DNA from: Psettodes erumei
Taxonomy: Eukaryota > Chordata > Actinopteri > Pleuronectiformes > Psettodidae
Assembly (NCBI GenBank): GCA_016785225.1
Contig: JAFBJZ010000847.1
Span: forward strand, 682,001 to 746,000
DNA: 64,000 bases
Direction: 5' to 3'
The notes under the pieces were generated by a model. It saw only the letters and a program-made list of their open reading frames with translations. It was not told the DNA's origin and made no database searches. Of the stretch, positions 11,715 through 24,000 are shown piece after piece. The position numbers were made by a program, and so were the translations under genes. The stretch's first letter is position 1, and each line of letters starts with the position of its first letter.

Positions 11715-12055
11715 CTACTGCTCGCTGGCCTTGGTTTTAAACTTGACCACCATGACGGTGATGTTGTCAGGACAACCCCGATAGAAGGACTGGAGGACAA
11801 TGCTCTTGGCGCCGAAGTGAGGCTCGTCCAGTCGTTCCCTGATGAAGCGAACCGCCTCCTCGTTGCTGAAGGTGTCCCACAGGCCATCGGACGCCAGGAT
11901 CATGAACTCCGGCTGTAGCTTATTCAGGTCAAAGGACATGATGTCAGGATCAGGGATGACCACGTTGAGGTTCTTCAGAGGGTAATCGCCCAGAGAACGG
12001 GACATGGCCAGGATGCCCTGGACACGCCATGAGCCGTTGAAACTAATGAATCCAC
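11715..12055 (-). CDS. ppm1l: ppm1l coding exon 4 (terminal)
   Basis: 341 bp from acceptor CTAAG to the TAG stop (complement of 11715-11717). Encodes GFISFNGSWRVQGILAMSRS through to KFKTKASEQ. It holds the ASDGLWD and DNIT motifs of the PP2C active site. Only the last few residues differ clearly from human. Confidence 0.97.
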
Positions 12056-15000
12056 CTTAGGAGGAAGCCAGACAGAAAATAGTTGGATAATGATAAAACA
12101 AGCAGTGGGGGGTGGAAAAAAAGGTGAGTAAGGATACGGGAAGTGTTCAAAAGAACGTGTGGAAGAATGAAGACAGGACAAAAAAGGAAGGAGAAACACA
12201 AAGGTAAGGGGAAGAGAGGAGCAACAGATGCTTTCTGCATTACGGCCATTATGGCGCAATGATAACAGATCATTCCTCTGAACCAGCTGGCAGCATGTCA
12301 CCTCGTTTCTTTCCAGTTTGAGGACACAGTGTTCAGATCAAAGTGCAAATCATAATATGGATCAGTGCCACTGACATGTTTTCACTCATTCATTGCTCAC
12401 CATTAATGCTCATGGAACAAACTGTTTATGTTGGATAAATTTCAATTCATGTCACATCCTGCAAGTACAGCTGTGTGTCCTCTGTGGCAGATTTGCAGGG
12501 AGGGAATTATACTGGAAATGACTGGATAAGACCGAGACTTCCATACTAGGTCAGCGTGCCTCCCTAGTTCCTATTGAGCAAGGCTATAGCCAGGGTTTTA
12601 AAAATACAGAGGTTGAGAGTTCAGGCCACTGCAGAATATCAGCCTCCCCAAAAATCCCATTACATGCAACTTTCTGTTATAAAGTGCACTTGAGTAACTA
12701 AAATTCCACAATTCTCCAGGGGACATGACCCCTGTGACTGAAGCTAATTTTTTAGTAGCTACTGTCTCTTTAGCTAGCTGCTAAATGAAATGTTAAGCAT
12801 AAACTAAAAGAAATTTCAGATATTCCCAATGTCTCTGATCAGCGCTGTGAGGAATTTAACCTAAGCAGTTATCTGCTGGGGGTAGCAGTGAGGCTCATGA
12901 AGGCATTAATTAGCAAACATTGCTGCCCTCCCATCGTCTTTACACTTTGATTATTTGTCTTCCCATAACCAATGGCTTTCTGTTTGATTTATTTGAAATC
13001 AATTTCTTCCAGTAATGAGTTAGATTTCATTCCCGAACACTGCCAGCACTAATCTTATAGAATATGCAACATTTCAGTGAGAGGTCTCGGTCACTTCTCA
13101 AACTCACAGTGTGAACGACAGCATCACAGGCTGCGAGTCAAAAGGAGTCAAATCACAACCACCCAAGATAATTATACTGTTAAGTAATTTTAAAAAACCT
13201 TGTAGCCTGAAGGTCATATCAAGATGTTGTTTCATAATGACAAGAGATTGTGGTGATTTTAAAGTTTCTTCTGCATGTTACTATTACCTGTCTATCGTGC
13301 ATGTTTAGTGCATTAATTTAGTTTTGAGGAATTTTGAGTTGACAGTTGACAGTTCCCTTGTTAATATGCAAATGAGCGCAGAAAGTTGCTCCAAAACCTT
13401 ATCAGGTCATCGGCTCTACCCGGGGAACCTGCGGTGAAGCGCTAACTTTTCTTTCATTAATTGTTCTGTGGTATCTGTGTTTACATCAATGTGTCACAGA
13501 GAGAGGAGGAAAAACACAAACGTAACAACATAATGCTACCTCAGGAGAGAAGCCCGCTGTACGAGGAGTTTTTACAACTGCTTCCTGCATTTATTATTTC
13601 AACATTAGGTGCCACTTCTCACTGAAGGCCACTAGAAATGAAAAGAAAAGTCTCAGTGTCTGCAGTACCATAGTTGCAAGCACATTACATGATGTATGAA
13701 GCAACACAATGCAAACTAAATCTCTAAGGGCTTTTTTCCAGTACCCAATGAGACCATTAGATGGAGATGGTGGGCTACCCTGACACTGACCACACTGACT
13801 GACTATTATGGCAACCTGCCATCAAACTCTCCTCAGCACAGAGAGTATGCAGATAGGGTAGCAGGGAGAACTGTGCCTACAGATACACCTTAAACACTCT
13901 GCACTGTCTGACTGCGCTCGATAACGTGCATTATCAGTCATTGGGTTTGGATGTGACACTGAGCACAAAGAAACACAACTTGTGGGAGAAAATAAATGAT
14001 AATGGTGCACAACTTTGATCGTAAGGATTATTTTATGATTCTATAACAACAATCTGAGTTTTGTTCTTCCCTGGAGTTTTGACTAAAACCTTTTTCTGCT
14101 GTTCAGAACCATTTGAGATAAGTCCGTTGTTCCGGACTGCAACTGGTTTCTCACCGGCCTTCTTGATCCTCTTGCGTTCTTTGAGCTGGTAAGGTTTGTG
14201 GTCATGTGACAGAGGAATGGCGTTGCCGTCTTTATCGCAAAGAACTCCACGTGAGTCTCCGACGTTGGCCACCGTCAACTCCTTATCAGACAGCAGGGCC
14301 ACCAGACAGGTAGTACCTGAAACAAGGGGGAGAGGAGAAGGGAAGAGGACAGGACAGGGAGAGATGGAGAGAGAAAGATGGGAGCAGGAGGGTAGGGGTG
14401 AGAGAAGGAGACGATTATTATGGTCATATAGATAAAAATCATCTATATATAATTTTCTTCCAGTATTTTTTTCAATTATCTGCTCATAATGACAATGCTA
14501 GTAAGCTGATACTTTGCAGTATTAATGTTTGCCATGTTCAACATTTCAGTGTAGCCTGATAGCATGCCCAGATTTCCACAAAAATTGCACAAAAAAAGTA
14601 CAGATAAAGTCGCTGCCAAAAAAAAAAGCCATATCGTCATATCAGCCAACTCTAATGCTTTTCAATGCACGACTTCAGTAAAAGCACACTGCTCTGCTAA
14701 TACACACGCTTCCCTCCTGCACTGAAGTGAAACACATGAAGCCGTGTGCAAACAATGCAAAAATGCTTTGAAGCAACTTGTCTTCCTCGCACCACCACTC
14801 TCCTCCACCCTTTCATTTCTTCTCCTCCTTCCTCTCTTTGTTTAGCCTCCTAGCCAGGCCCAACAGAGTCAGGACTCTGAATCTGAGGCCTATTGTGTGA
14901 GATCCAAAGTCCTGTAGAGAAAGAACAGATCTGCCTGTTTGACCATCTGCTCACACAGAGCAAAGACAAAACTGGAGAGAGAAAGGGAACAGAGGAGATT

Positions 15001-18000
15001 AAAACAAAACAAAAAAAGAGGGGGGGGTTCTACTGGCCTGGACCACCCGGACAGAGAGATGGGGGGGTTCTAAAGGGAGGGAGGCAGGATGTACAGTAGA
15101 GACACTATTATGGTTTTAGATGTAGAAATGCCCCAGAAGATGGAGGAAAGACAAAAACAAAACCGACTGAAGTGTCACCATAAGGATGTGGTTGACCTAC
15201 TAACTTTTGAAACTTTCCTTTAAAGTTCCACATCTTGGTGTGATGTTGACTGACTGAGAGCTTACTCAGGCATTTGGCATTGAGCAGAATGATATAAATC
15301 TACCCCCCCCCCACACACACACACACAAGAAGTTTTCTTTCATTCAATTCACAGTTACTCTGTAATAGAGATGGTACAGTCAGTATATGAGGGATGAGAC
15401 AGGAGAGAAGTGCAACACAGGCAGTGGTGGATGCATTTGTAATGAAAAGCGAGGAGTACAGGACGGGTGGAGAGCTCGGAGGAGGGGAGAGATATGAGGA
15501 AGGAAAGAGAAAAGAGATTACTTCTCAGCAGGACAATGATTTTATTATTCCCCTTCATAGCTTTGGGTTAGCAAAAAAGTGATAAACATAAAATTGGGGG
15601 AAAAAGGGAGACGGAAAATAAGTACGAGAAAGAGCAACCAGCTGGAAGTGAGGCTAAGATGAATGAAGTGAATATTGGTGCCACTTAATTGTAAATGGCT
15701 TACTAAATCTTTTACACAGTTTGTGAAAAATCCATTTCTATTAGTTTCATCATCGTAAGCATCCCTAATCCTGCTGCCTACGCCTATAGTTGCCACTGTA
15801 TTGTGCCATGCTGTCCAGCTAATTATACTTATCCAGTTCCCACGGCGACGGAGATAATGGACTGAGGTGCCTTGTGAGCACACCCTTCCCCAATTAGCCC
15901 AGCCACACCAAGCGCGCGTCCAGGGTTCCCTATTAAAATGGCACCATGGCCTGAATGCAGCCTGCGCTCATGCTAATTATTGGCATAGCTTGGCCAGGCA
16001 CACCTTCGACTGTCCAGGAGATTAACACCTCAGCCCCAGTCCAGCTCCTACTCCCATTTGTATTACTTTGCTGATTCACTCGCTCAGAGTTAGCTGTGTT
16101 TGTGCTCTTAATAACTCTGGAGAGCGTAGTACATCGCCAGCCGCTTGCAGTCTCTCTGGATAACTGGGATCGTAAGACCAGTGGTGGCATCATCATTTGG
16201 TGCCACCAGAGGTCAAACGCGTCCTTCCCTGGCCACCATACAAAGAGAGCTAAAGAAGGAAACACTGCAGACTTTGAGCAAGCTGCGGGAAACGCACTTG
16301 GAGTGAGCAAACATTTAGTTAAAAGGGAATGGCACGTACAGTGTTTTTCTTTTTAGTAATCAGACACTTCACAAGAGAGAAACAATGATCCAAAAGAAAA
16401 GATTAACATCACTGGAGTCAGAACACAAACATGAAATGACTCACAGCAATAAAAGAACCACTAAAAATGAGATCAACTTTCAGCTAAAAATATTATCAAC
16501 AGTAAGCAAATGCAAACGCGTGGGAAAGCGAAAAATAAAATGACTGGTACTTGACAAAATGGAGCTTCACTCTGAGGAGCATTAAATACACAAATCTATA
16601 GAAAGTGAGTGTGTTTCCAGACATTTATATTGTCTCCAGCTGTTCATGAAACATCCTGATGAACCAGGGAAGAGGCATATAGTTATTACAGCGATATGCT
16701 GTATAGTGATACATTACCTTGCAACACAATGTCAACAGTCTGGAACCTGTAAGACAATATGTTCTGTTATGGAGGCGTAAATGTTTCCTTCCTTCATGCA
16801 CATATTGTGATTTCTGGCAGCTCAGTCTTTTGCCAGTTTGATGCTGAAATGATGCCATGTGTGTTCATGTTGCTGTGTTTGTTGAGAGTCTCTACACGCT
16901 CACTGTTTTATGTTGGTAAAACATAAAGTGCTTTGTAATGCTGCTTTGTAAAACTACTACTGATTATCAGTGGGGAAAAGCACCAATGGACAGTTTTGTG
17001 TGCTTACGTGTGTGCGATGTGCGCTGAGAGACATGTCACACAGCAGCGTTAAGGTTAGTACCAGCACCACACACCAGATCGCATTAAGGAGACTGGTCCT
17101 ATAACAGACTCCGAGCTCCTGCAGCATTCCATCAAAGTCACATCTCCCTTATCATTCTTGCGAGCTCTTTTGTTTGCTGATAAACTACGGCAGAATGAAC
17201 GAACCGGGAGGGGGCGGGGTAAATCTGATATGCTGCTGTGCCGGGGACTGGGAGCTGATTCAAAGTGTATCTCTTCATTTTACCTCTCCCTTCCGTCCCT
17301 GCTGCCAGCTTAATTTAGGTTCTGATTAAAACAGAAAGCAGGGAACCGCGCACACTAAATGATGCGATGGGACAAGAATGCACAACAATCATCAGCAAAC
17401 ACCCCCCCATCCCTAAACCCTAAACCCTAACCACCCCAGACATTGACAAAAAAAGAAAAAAGCTAATTCGATCCCTGGCTGTCTAATGCCAAGGACTACA
17501 CAACAGTTTGGAGTTTGTAAGTTTATCTACAGTTTAAGCTCAGTGGCAGTGATTCTTGCTGTGCTGTCCAAAACAGGATAGAAACATGGAGAGATAAGAA
17601 AAAGACATGACCAGATGCGGAGTGGTGAGAATCTGTGGACCCAGGATGCAACAGGTCACGTAGCTTAAAAACAGGAGCAGGCAGAGGGATCACGAGGGGG
17701 AGATTTACTCTGGCTGTTTGGAGAGCAACACAGATCAGAAAGCCGATGTTTATCTGCAGCTGGGGAAGCGGCACAGGAGAGGGGGATGGCGATGAAAGGG
17801 GATGAAGAGGTGGGTGAGAGCAGGTGAGCACAACAACAGGTGATGCAGCTGCAGCACATCGGCCTTTTTTTTGAGGGGGTCATAATTAGCTGTCGCCTCC
17901 AGGCGGGGCGCTCCAGGTCTGGAGATTTTAATTCTCCTCTTTAACAATCAGTGTGTCATATGACCCTTTACTCTCATGAGGATGTGAGGCCCTTTCAATG

Positions 18001-21000
18001 GCCCTTTCATACCAGTGAACTAACATGTGAGTCATACATCAGCTGCATGTGCAGGTTTTCATTTAGGCTGCACACTGTTCATACTTATAATCTAATTGCA
18101 AACTGCTGCATGCCCTTTCCCCTTGTTTCTTTTTCTTACAGAAAATTCCAGTTTTGTAGTAAGATGACCGCACCGAGATAAGTGCTAAGATCTGGATACA
18201 CGGTGACATCTAAAATGCTCAATTTTAAAACTTGCATTAATAAAATGAAGTGGGAGCTGATGGTGGTATGGTGGTTAAGACATCGATGAGGATTATGTTC
18301 AAACCTGGCCAGTGACTTTTGTTGTGCATTCTCCGTCCTCTCCCCTAATTTCACGTTAACATCAATGCTTAATGTCGCCATCATCAGTTACTCCATAAAC
18401 CAAAACCTTTCCCTTTGAATCTCCTTTTCTCCCATCTTTACTCTTGAGTTCGTGTTAGTCCATGTAATCATCTTATAATCTATATTTCAACTCTCTCCCC
18501 TGCATGTTCAATAAACCAATAATGGCTCTGTTATAATAAAAAAATGATTCGTAACCCCCATTGTTAACATACGTTCTTGCTGCCTCTAACCATGGTAAAT
18601 GAATAGAGGTGAAGCTCATAACGATGCTGGTCTGCCTCTCTCTCATGTCCACAGAACCTATTGTGAGCTTCTTTGCCATAATCTTAAAAACAGAGCTGTG
18701 ATGGAATCTGCAACAAAGTCAGATGTGTAAATGAATGCCTCTGCTCTGCTCTGTATGAATCTGCTTTGGGACTTTGTGTTTTCGTCCATCTCTCCAACAA
18801 CACTCGTCTCTTGGCCCTCTCCCACCACCCTTTGTTTTGGCCCATGCAGATCAGTCTTTTTCCTCATCCTTTGGTCCACGCTGTCATTCTCCCCGCCCTC
18901 CAAATGTGCTGCTCTCTCTTTGTCCCTTTCCTGTCTCCTTACTGTTCATCCCAGCCCTTCTGTTTTATTGCTCTCCCTTCATTTTGCCTGTCGCACAAGG
19001 CTCTTGTTCCTCTCCCTTGTATCGCTCTAACCAGCAAAATGTCCTCCTTCCACACATGCATCCTTTCCTCTGACCCCTCTCCTACCTATTTCCATCCATC
19101 ACCCTCTCTCTCTCTCTCTCTCTCCCCCCTCTCTCTCGTCACCCCTCCCTCCCTCCCTCCCTCCCTCCCTCCCTCCCTGCCGCCCTCCAGAGATAATTAC
19201 TACAAGCCTTGTGAAGATCAGCTTGTATTTAAACAGCTGAATAAGCAAGGCCTGGGGCTGCTGACAGTCACTATTCAACAAGAGTCAAGTGAAACAGTGC
19301 AGTAGAAAATAATAGTTTGCATGCAGTATTACAGGGGACATTTAAAAACATCACCGCAAACAAACTAGTGCTTTCTTATTGCGTCTCCAGGAATGAGCTA
19401 CAAAAGTGGGTAAAATCCATCTGCATGTGGTCTTTGCCCTTTGGTCACACGTTCACCCTGATAAATTTAGATCACTGATAATTAATCTTCCATTGCAGAC
19501 GGAGAAAACCAATGCAGGACCTGGCATTCATCACTTGAATGTATACTCACCTGTGCATGTTCTTACAGTTCACATACCTGCTTCATTGTAAGTAGCAGAG
19601 AGCTTGTCCAGCATTTCTCTGTCCAGCGTCAGGATCTGCTGCTCCAGGATGGAGGGGTAGGAGAGGCCACCCCTCGACTTTTTTTCATCCTTCTCTTTGT
19701 CTTTTTCTCTGTCTCGCTCTTTCTCCCGTTCATAGGTCAGTAGTTGCTGGCGGAGAGCCTCAGGCAGGTGGGCCTTGGCAAAGTCAGCAGCAGCCTTGTA
19801 ATGGAGAGCAGAGGGAGACGGAGGAAGAATTAGATGCAGCTAAAAATTTGTTTTGGTGAAAAAAAAAATATATTAGAGGCACAACCCGACATATTCTGAC
19901 ACATTCTCCATGTTGATGATGAAGACCATATTCAAGCAGCTGCCTAATACACATCATGCTTGTCCCAAACGGATGTGGACAGGCTGGTTGGACATCAGAG
20001 GTGTAATGAAAACCAGGTTTGAACCATACTTGATTCCAGCTTCTCAATTGTCAGGATTGTCTGCTTTTCTGTTTTGTATCATTGTAAACTGAATGTCTCT
20101 TAGACTTTGGACTGATGATGATGATGACAAAACAAGACATTTGGATACTTCAATAGGCATTTTTAAAAATGTTTTTTTTTTATCATTTTTCAAAGTAAGT
20201 ATCAAAAATCCTAGTCACTGAGAGTGCCAACCTTAAAAGATCACCTGACATTTGGATAAATATGCTTATTTGCTTCCTTCTGTGTGACAGTTTGTTACAC
20301 AGGTTATTGGTTTAGCTTAGAAAAAATGCTGGAAGCAAAGGAAGAAAAGCAAATCTGGCTCTGTCTTAAAGATAAAAGAAAAAACCCTGCTTACCAGCAC
20401 CATTAAAGCTCACAAATTAATATGCAATTTCTTGCTTGTTAAATCCATATAACACCCAGAATCTAAAACTGAGAAGCTGTGGCCTAATGGGAAGTTAAGT
20501 GCAGGGACTATTTTTTACCACTAAGTTGCCAGGCTGTAAGAAATTGAATAAGCTCTGCTATGTTGTTCTATATTTTTGATACAGAGCATTCTAAGTTATT
20601 TTGGAAAAATAAACTATTTTATATATGTATATACATGCACACACACTGTCTTTGACAAGTGGCATACACAGCAGGGTACGACAGCAGTGGCCTGCTTGTC
20701 CTTTCCGCCTTATGAAGCAGATAAACAAAAGAAAAAGTGCATCGCCAATCAAACGCACACAAGCTCATGCTCACACCCTGCTGTGGGATACAGCTGAGCT
20801 GGAGAAACTGTATCCTCGCCTCTATCCATTTTACTCTCAGGATAACACCAACTAAACCTTTTTTTTTTTTCCTTTTTCCACACATTCCCACTGCTGTTTC
20901 AGAGCAAATAACGCCTCCCTTCACTGGGCCGGTGCCAAACGGCCAAGACAAACTTATCCAAGGTCATGAAGTTCACAAAGGGCCACGTACAAATGTCAGA

Positions 21001-24000
21001 TAATGTTCTGCTGACATCTGCAGCATCGCAGCATTAATATGGCTCATATTTCATACATGGTTTTCACTTTTAGAACGTCGAACACCCGCAGTAATTAAAA
21101 AGTGGATCAACATTTCAGAGAGATAAAGTTTGCAGTTTCCTAGCATCAAGTCTAATGACTTGTAGCCATACGACAGAGTCGTAGATGAACCCCATCCTGT
21201 CCCTATTTGGCTCTTGCCATCTATAAACCATTCTGCCCATGGAAACTGCCTTCAAGGATTCAGATAACCCTATCTCCTCTGCACCTCCTCCGCATGTATG
21301 AAAGCAACTCTTCCACTCCTCGCTTGTTATATCGCATCACTGTTGTTAAAGCCTTGCCCCTCGTCCCCTATCTCCTCCTCTGACACCCAAAATCTTCCAG
21401 TGTGTTTCTGGCTGTGCGTGAGTCCATCTTTCTTGCTCTTGCCCTCCGTTTCCCACGGTGCCTTCTCTCCGCTTCCACCATGGATCTTTTCTACATCCCT
21501 TTCTGACCCCGTCTTTTCTCTTTACTGAAGAAAAATCACCTCTGACATATCTTCATCTTGTGGTTTCCTCAGACAAGAGCAGGAGTCATAAACTCAATTG
21601 AAAGGTCATAAATAGAACAGCATGACTTTTGTGGGCATGGGTTACTCTTTGCCAATTACCAGGCAGTTTCATTGTCTGCCTGTCACTTCTTAACAAAGCA
21701 CGAGGGTCACAAACCTTTTTTCCAGCTACATTCTGTTAAGTATTTGACTGCACATACCAATCAGTCTTTCAGACAGCTTGACTGCATGTGTGTCTAAGCT
21801 TGGAAACTGCAGGCAGCCTCGACAGAATGGGAAGCTCAGGTTAAGTCTTGATTATCTGACCATCTAACCTGCTGGCTAACCAGAATCGAACACCTGGCTG
21901 CGGCATCTGCACCAGCTTAGAGGATGAAAGGAGGGAAGGGCGGATGGGGAGGGGGTTGCAGGGATGGAGGGGGATGAAGACTGTAGGATTGAGGGATGAA
22001 GACAAGATGGCAAGGATCAAGGATAGTAACACAGGAGGGAACAAAAAGGAGGATGAGATTAGCGGTTGGCATAAGCGCACATTGGAGGAATGCAGGAGGA
22101 GATAAAGAATGAGGTTGGAGCGGAATAAATGGTCCGTGCAGGGCTGGGTTTAAGGGGAGAGTTACTCTAAGCTGAAAGAGATACAGAGGGGTCGAAGCAG
22201 CAGGGGTCAAGGGCTAAGATCATTTTACTACCCAATGCACAGCAACGGAGAATGTAAAAATATGCTGAAACCCAAAGTGCTGTGGAGAGACGATCAATAT
22301 GATGAGTTGATATGATCGGGGGGGCACTAAAGCAAGCGACCAGAACGGAGGTCTGTGTAAGAGAGAAACGTGCAGTCTTCTTGTACACAAGCAAAAGTTA
22401 TTTCTAACAGTCGAGGTCGAACAAAAGGTGTGTTTCCTTCCTCATTAAATATTCGCTAATCATTCATTGTTTATTGTGGAGCAGCCCTCTTCTTTCCTGC
22501 CTTTGTTGGAGCACTGCTACATCTGTAGGTGTGTTGCCCCTACCAGCTGCAGATCAACGGAATGGTGAGAAAACAACAGCACAGTGTGACATGCGTCGCC
22601 TGCATGCCCCAATATGCATCCTTGTGTGCAGTACAAATAAAACAAGGATCGAAAACTTCACAGTGTACCTTTACCTACTGTATCAGCATAATGAGTGATG
22701 AATAATGACTGAATGTCACCAGTTGGTAGCTATACAAGATAATTTATCCATCTGATCTTTGTAAATCCATTGTTAACTCTTTTATTTTTGAGATTAATCT
22801 ATTGGTTGTTTAGTTTATAGAAAATTCTACAAATTGCTGGTTTGTTTGGTTTGTGTAATATTCCAAAATTCAAAAAATCCAGAAATATGCCACCTACGAT
22901 AATACAAAAAATGTGTGAAGTTGTATGTAGCCAGTGACATTTCTGCTTGATAAATGGCCCAAGTTAATAAAATCTCCAAATCTCCGGATCGACCACTAAA
23001 AATGTTTTTGTTTTTGCAGTGGAGAAAATTAATATTGCGACTCCTAGTCCCAACACAGGAGATTTGTCTCAGAGTGCAATCAGTCATGGCTGTGCACAGC
23101 GTCACATTGGGCTCTCCTTCACACCACACCTCACTTGCACCGCACATGCAAGCACAAAGGCTTGTACACACGTTTAGTACACGACGCGCACGCACACGCC
23201 GCCTATACACTTTCACCCTTTGCATCATCTACCCAAACATCCCCCTCCTGAGTCTAATTGTGAACCACTCAGACGCACAGTCCAACGGAAATAGTCAGGG
23301 CTTTTAAACACTTCCATCCATCACGTCGCCGGGCCAGCAGAAATGAGGAAAGTCATCCGAGTTTTCCTTTAGAATCACCCTGAGGGGGTTTCATAACCGA
23401 AGCAGAAAAATGTCTTTCAGCAGACTCTCTGACAGATCAAGAAGGCAGATGGAGAGAAGAAGAAAAACGAGAACAGAGGGGGGAGAGAGACAGAGGAGTG
23501 TAGGAACCATTCATTAGCAAGAAAAGAAAGAAGGAGAGAGAGACTCCAGTTTAAAGACAGAGCATAAGATAAGTGACAGAAAACCATCAAAGCAATGAAA
23601 AACAGAGAAGGCTGTGGATACTAGATAAGAGGGGTGACTGGAGGAAGAGCATTTCAAAAAATATTTCCCTTTGTTGTTTTGATTTCCAATTCACAAGTCT
23701 TAAATTACAATCACATAATCTTATCACTGAGGAGTTTTCCAATCCCAGCATTGTGTGCATTCTCTGCAGAAAGGCTACAGGCAGTACAATCATTTGTCTT
23801 TACCTTAAACTAACTGAGAGAAACTCAAACAAAGGGAGTGTAGTAGGTTTCTCCTCAGGGTGACATTGGTGCACGGCGTGGTCCCAGAGCCATAATTTCA
23901 TTATCCTCACACCCGAGCTTCGTATGTGTCAGAGCCATGCCGAGCGCAGGTCCTGAGTGGGAGGGTGTGCGTCTGCGTTGACAGGGCAAGACTGAAAGTT

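Larger units (their letters stand above)
14317..19577 (-). other. ppm1l intron 2
   Basis: No protein-coding gene recognised. It contains purine-rich tracts (14325-14415, 14950-15110), a block rich in TAAT/ATTA motifs (15760-16340), short CCCTAAA repeats (17411-17431), a tRNA-derived SINE-like stretch (18255-18350) and a pyrimidine tract (19095-19180). A long plus-strand frame over 18766-19305 is low-complexity Ser/Pro/Leu from CT-rich DNA. Confidence 0.65.

Noticed and set aside
18255..18350. Functional tRNA gene
   Set aside because: A- and B-box-like motifs are present but no cloverleaf can be drawn; better explained as a SINE remnant.
18766..19305. 179-codon plus-strand frame
   Set aside because: Ser/Pro/Leu low-complexity translation of a CT-rich tract.
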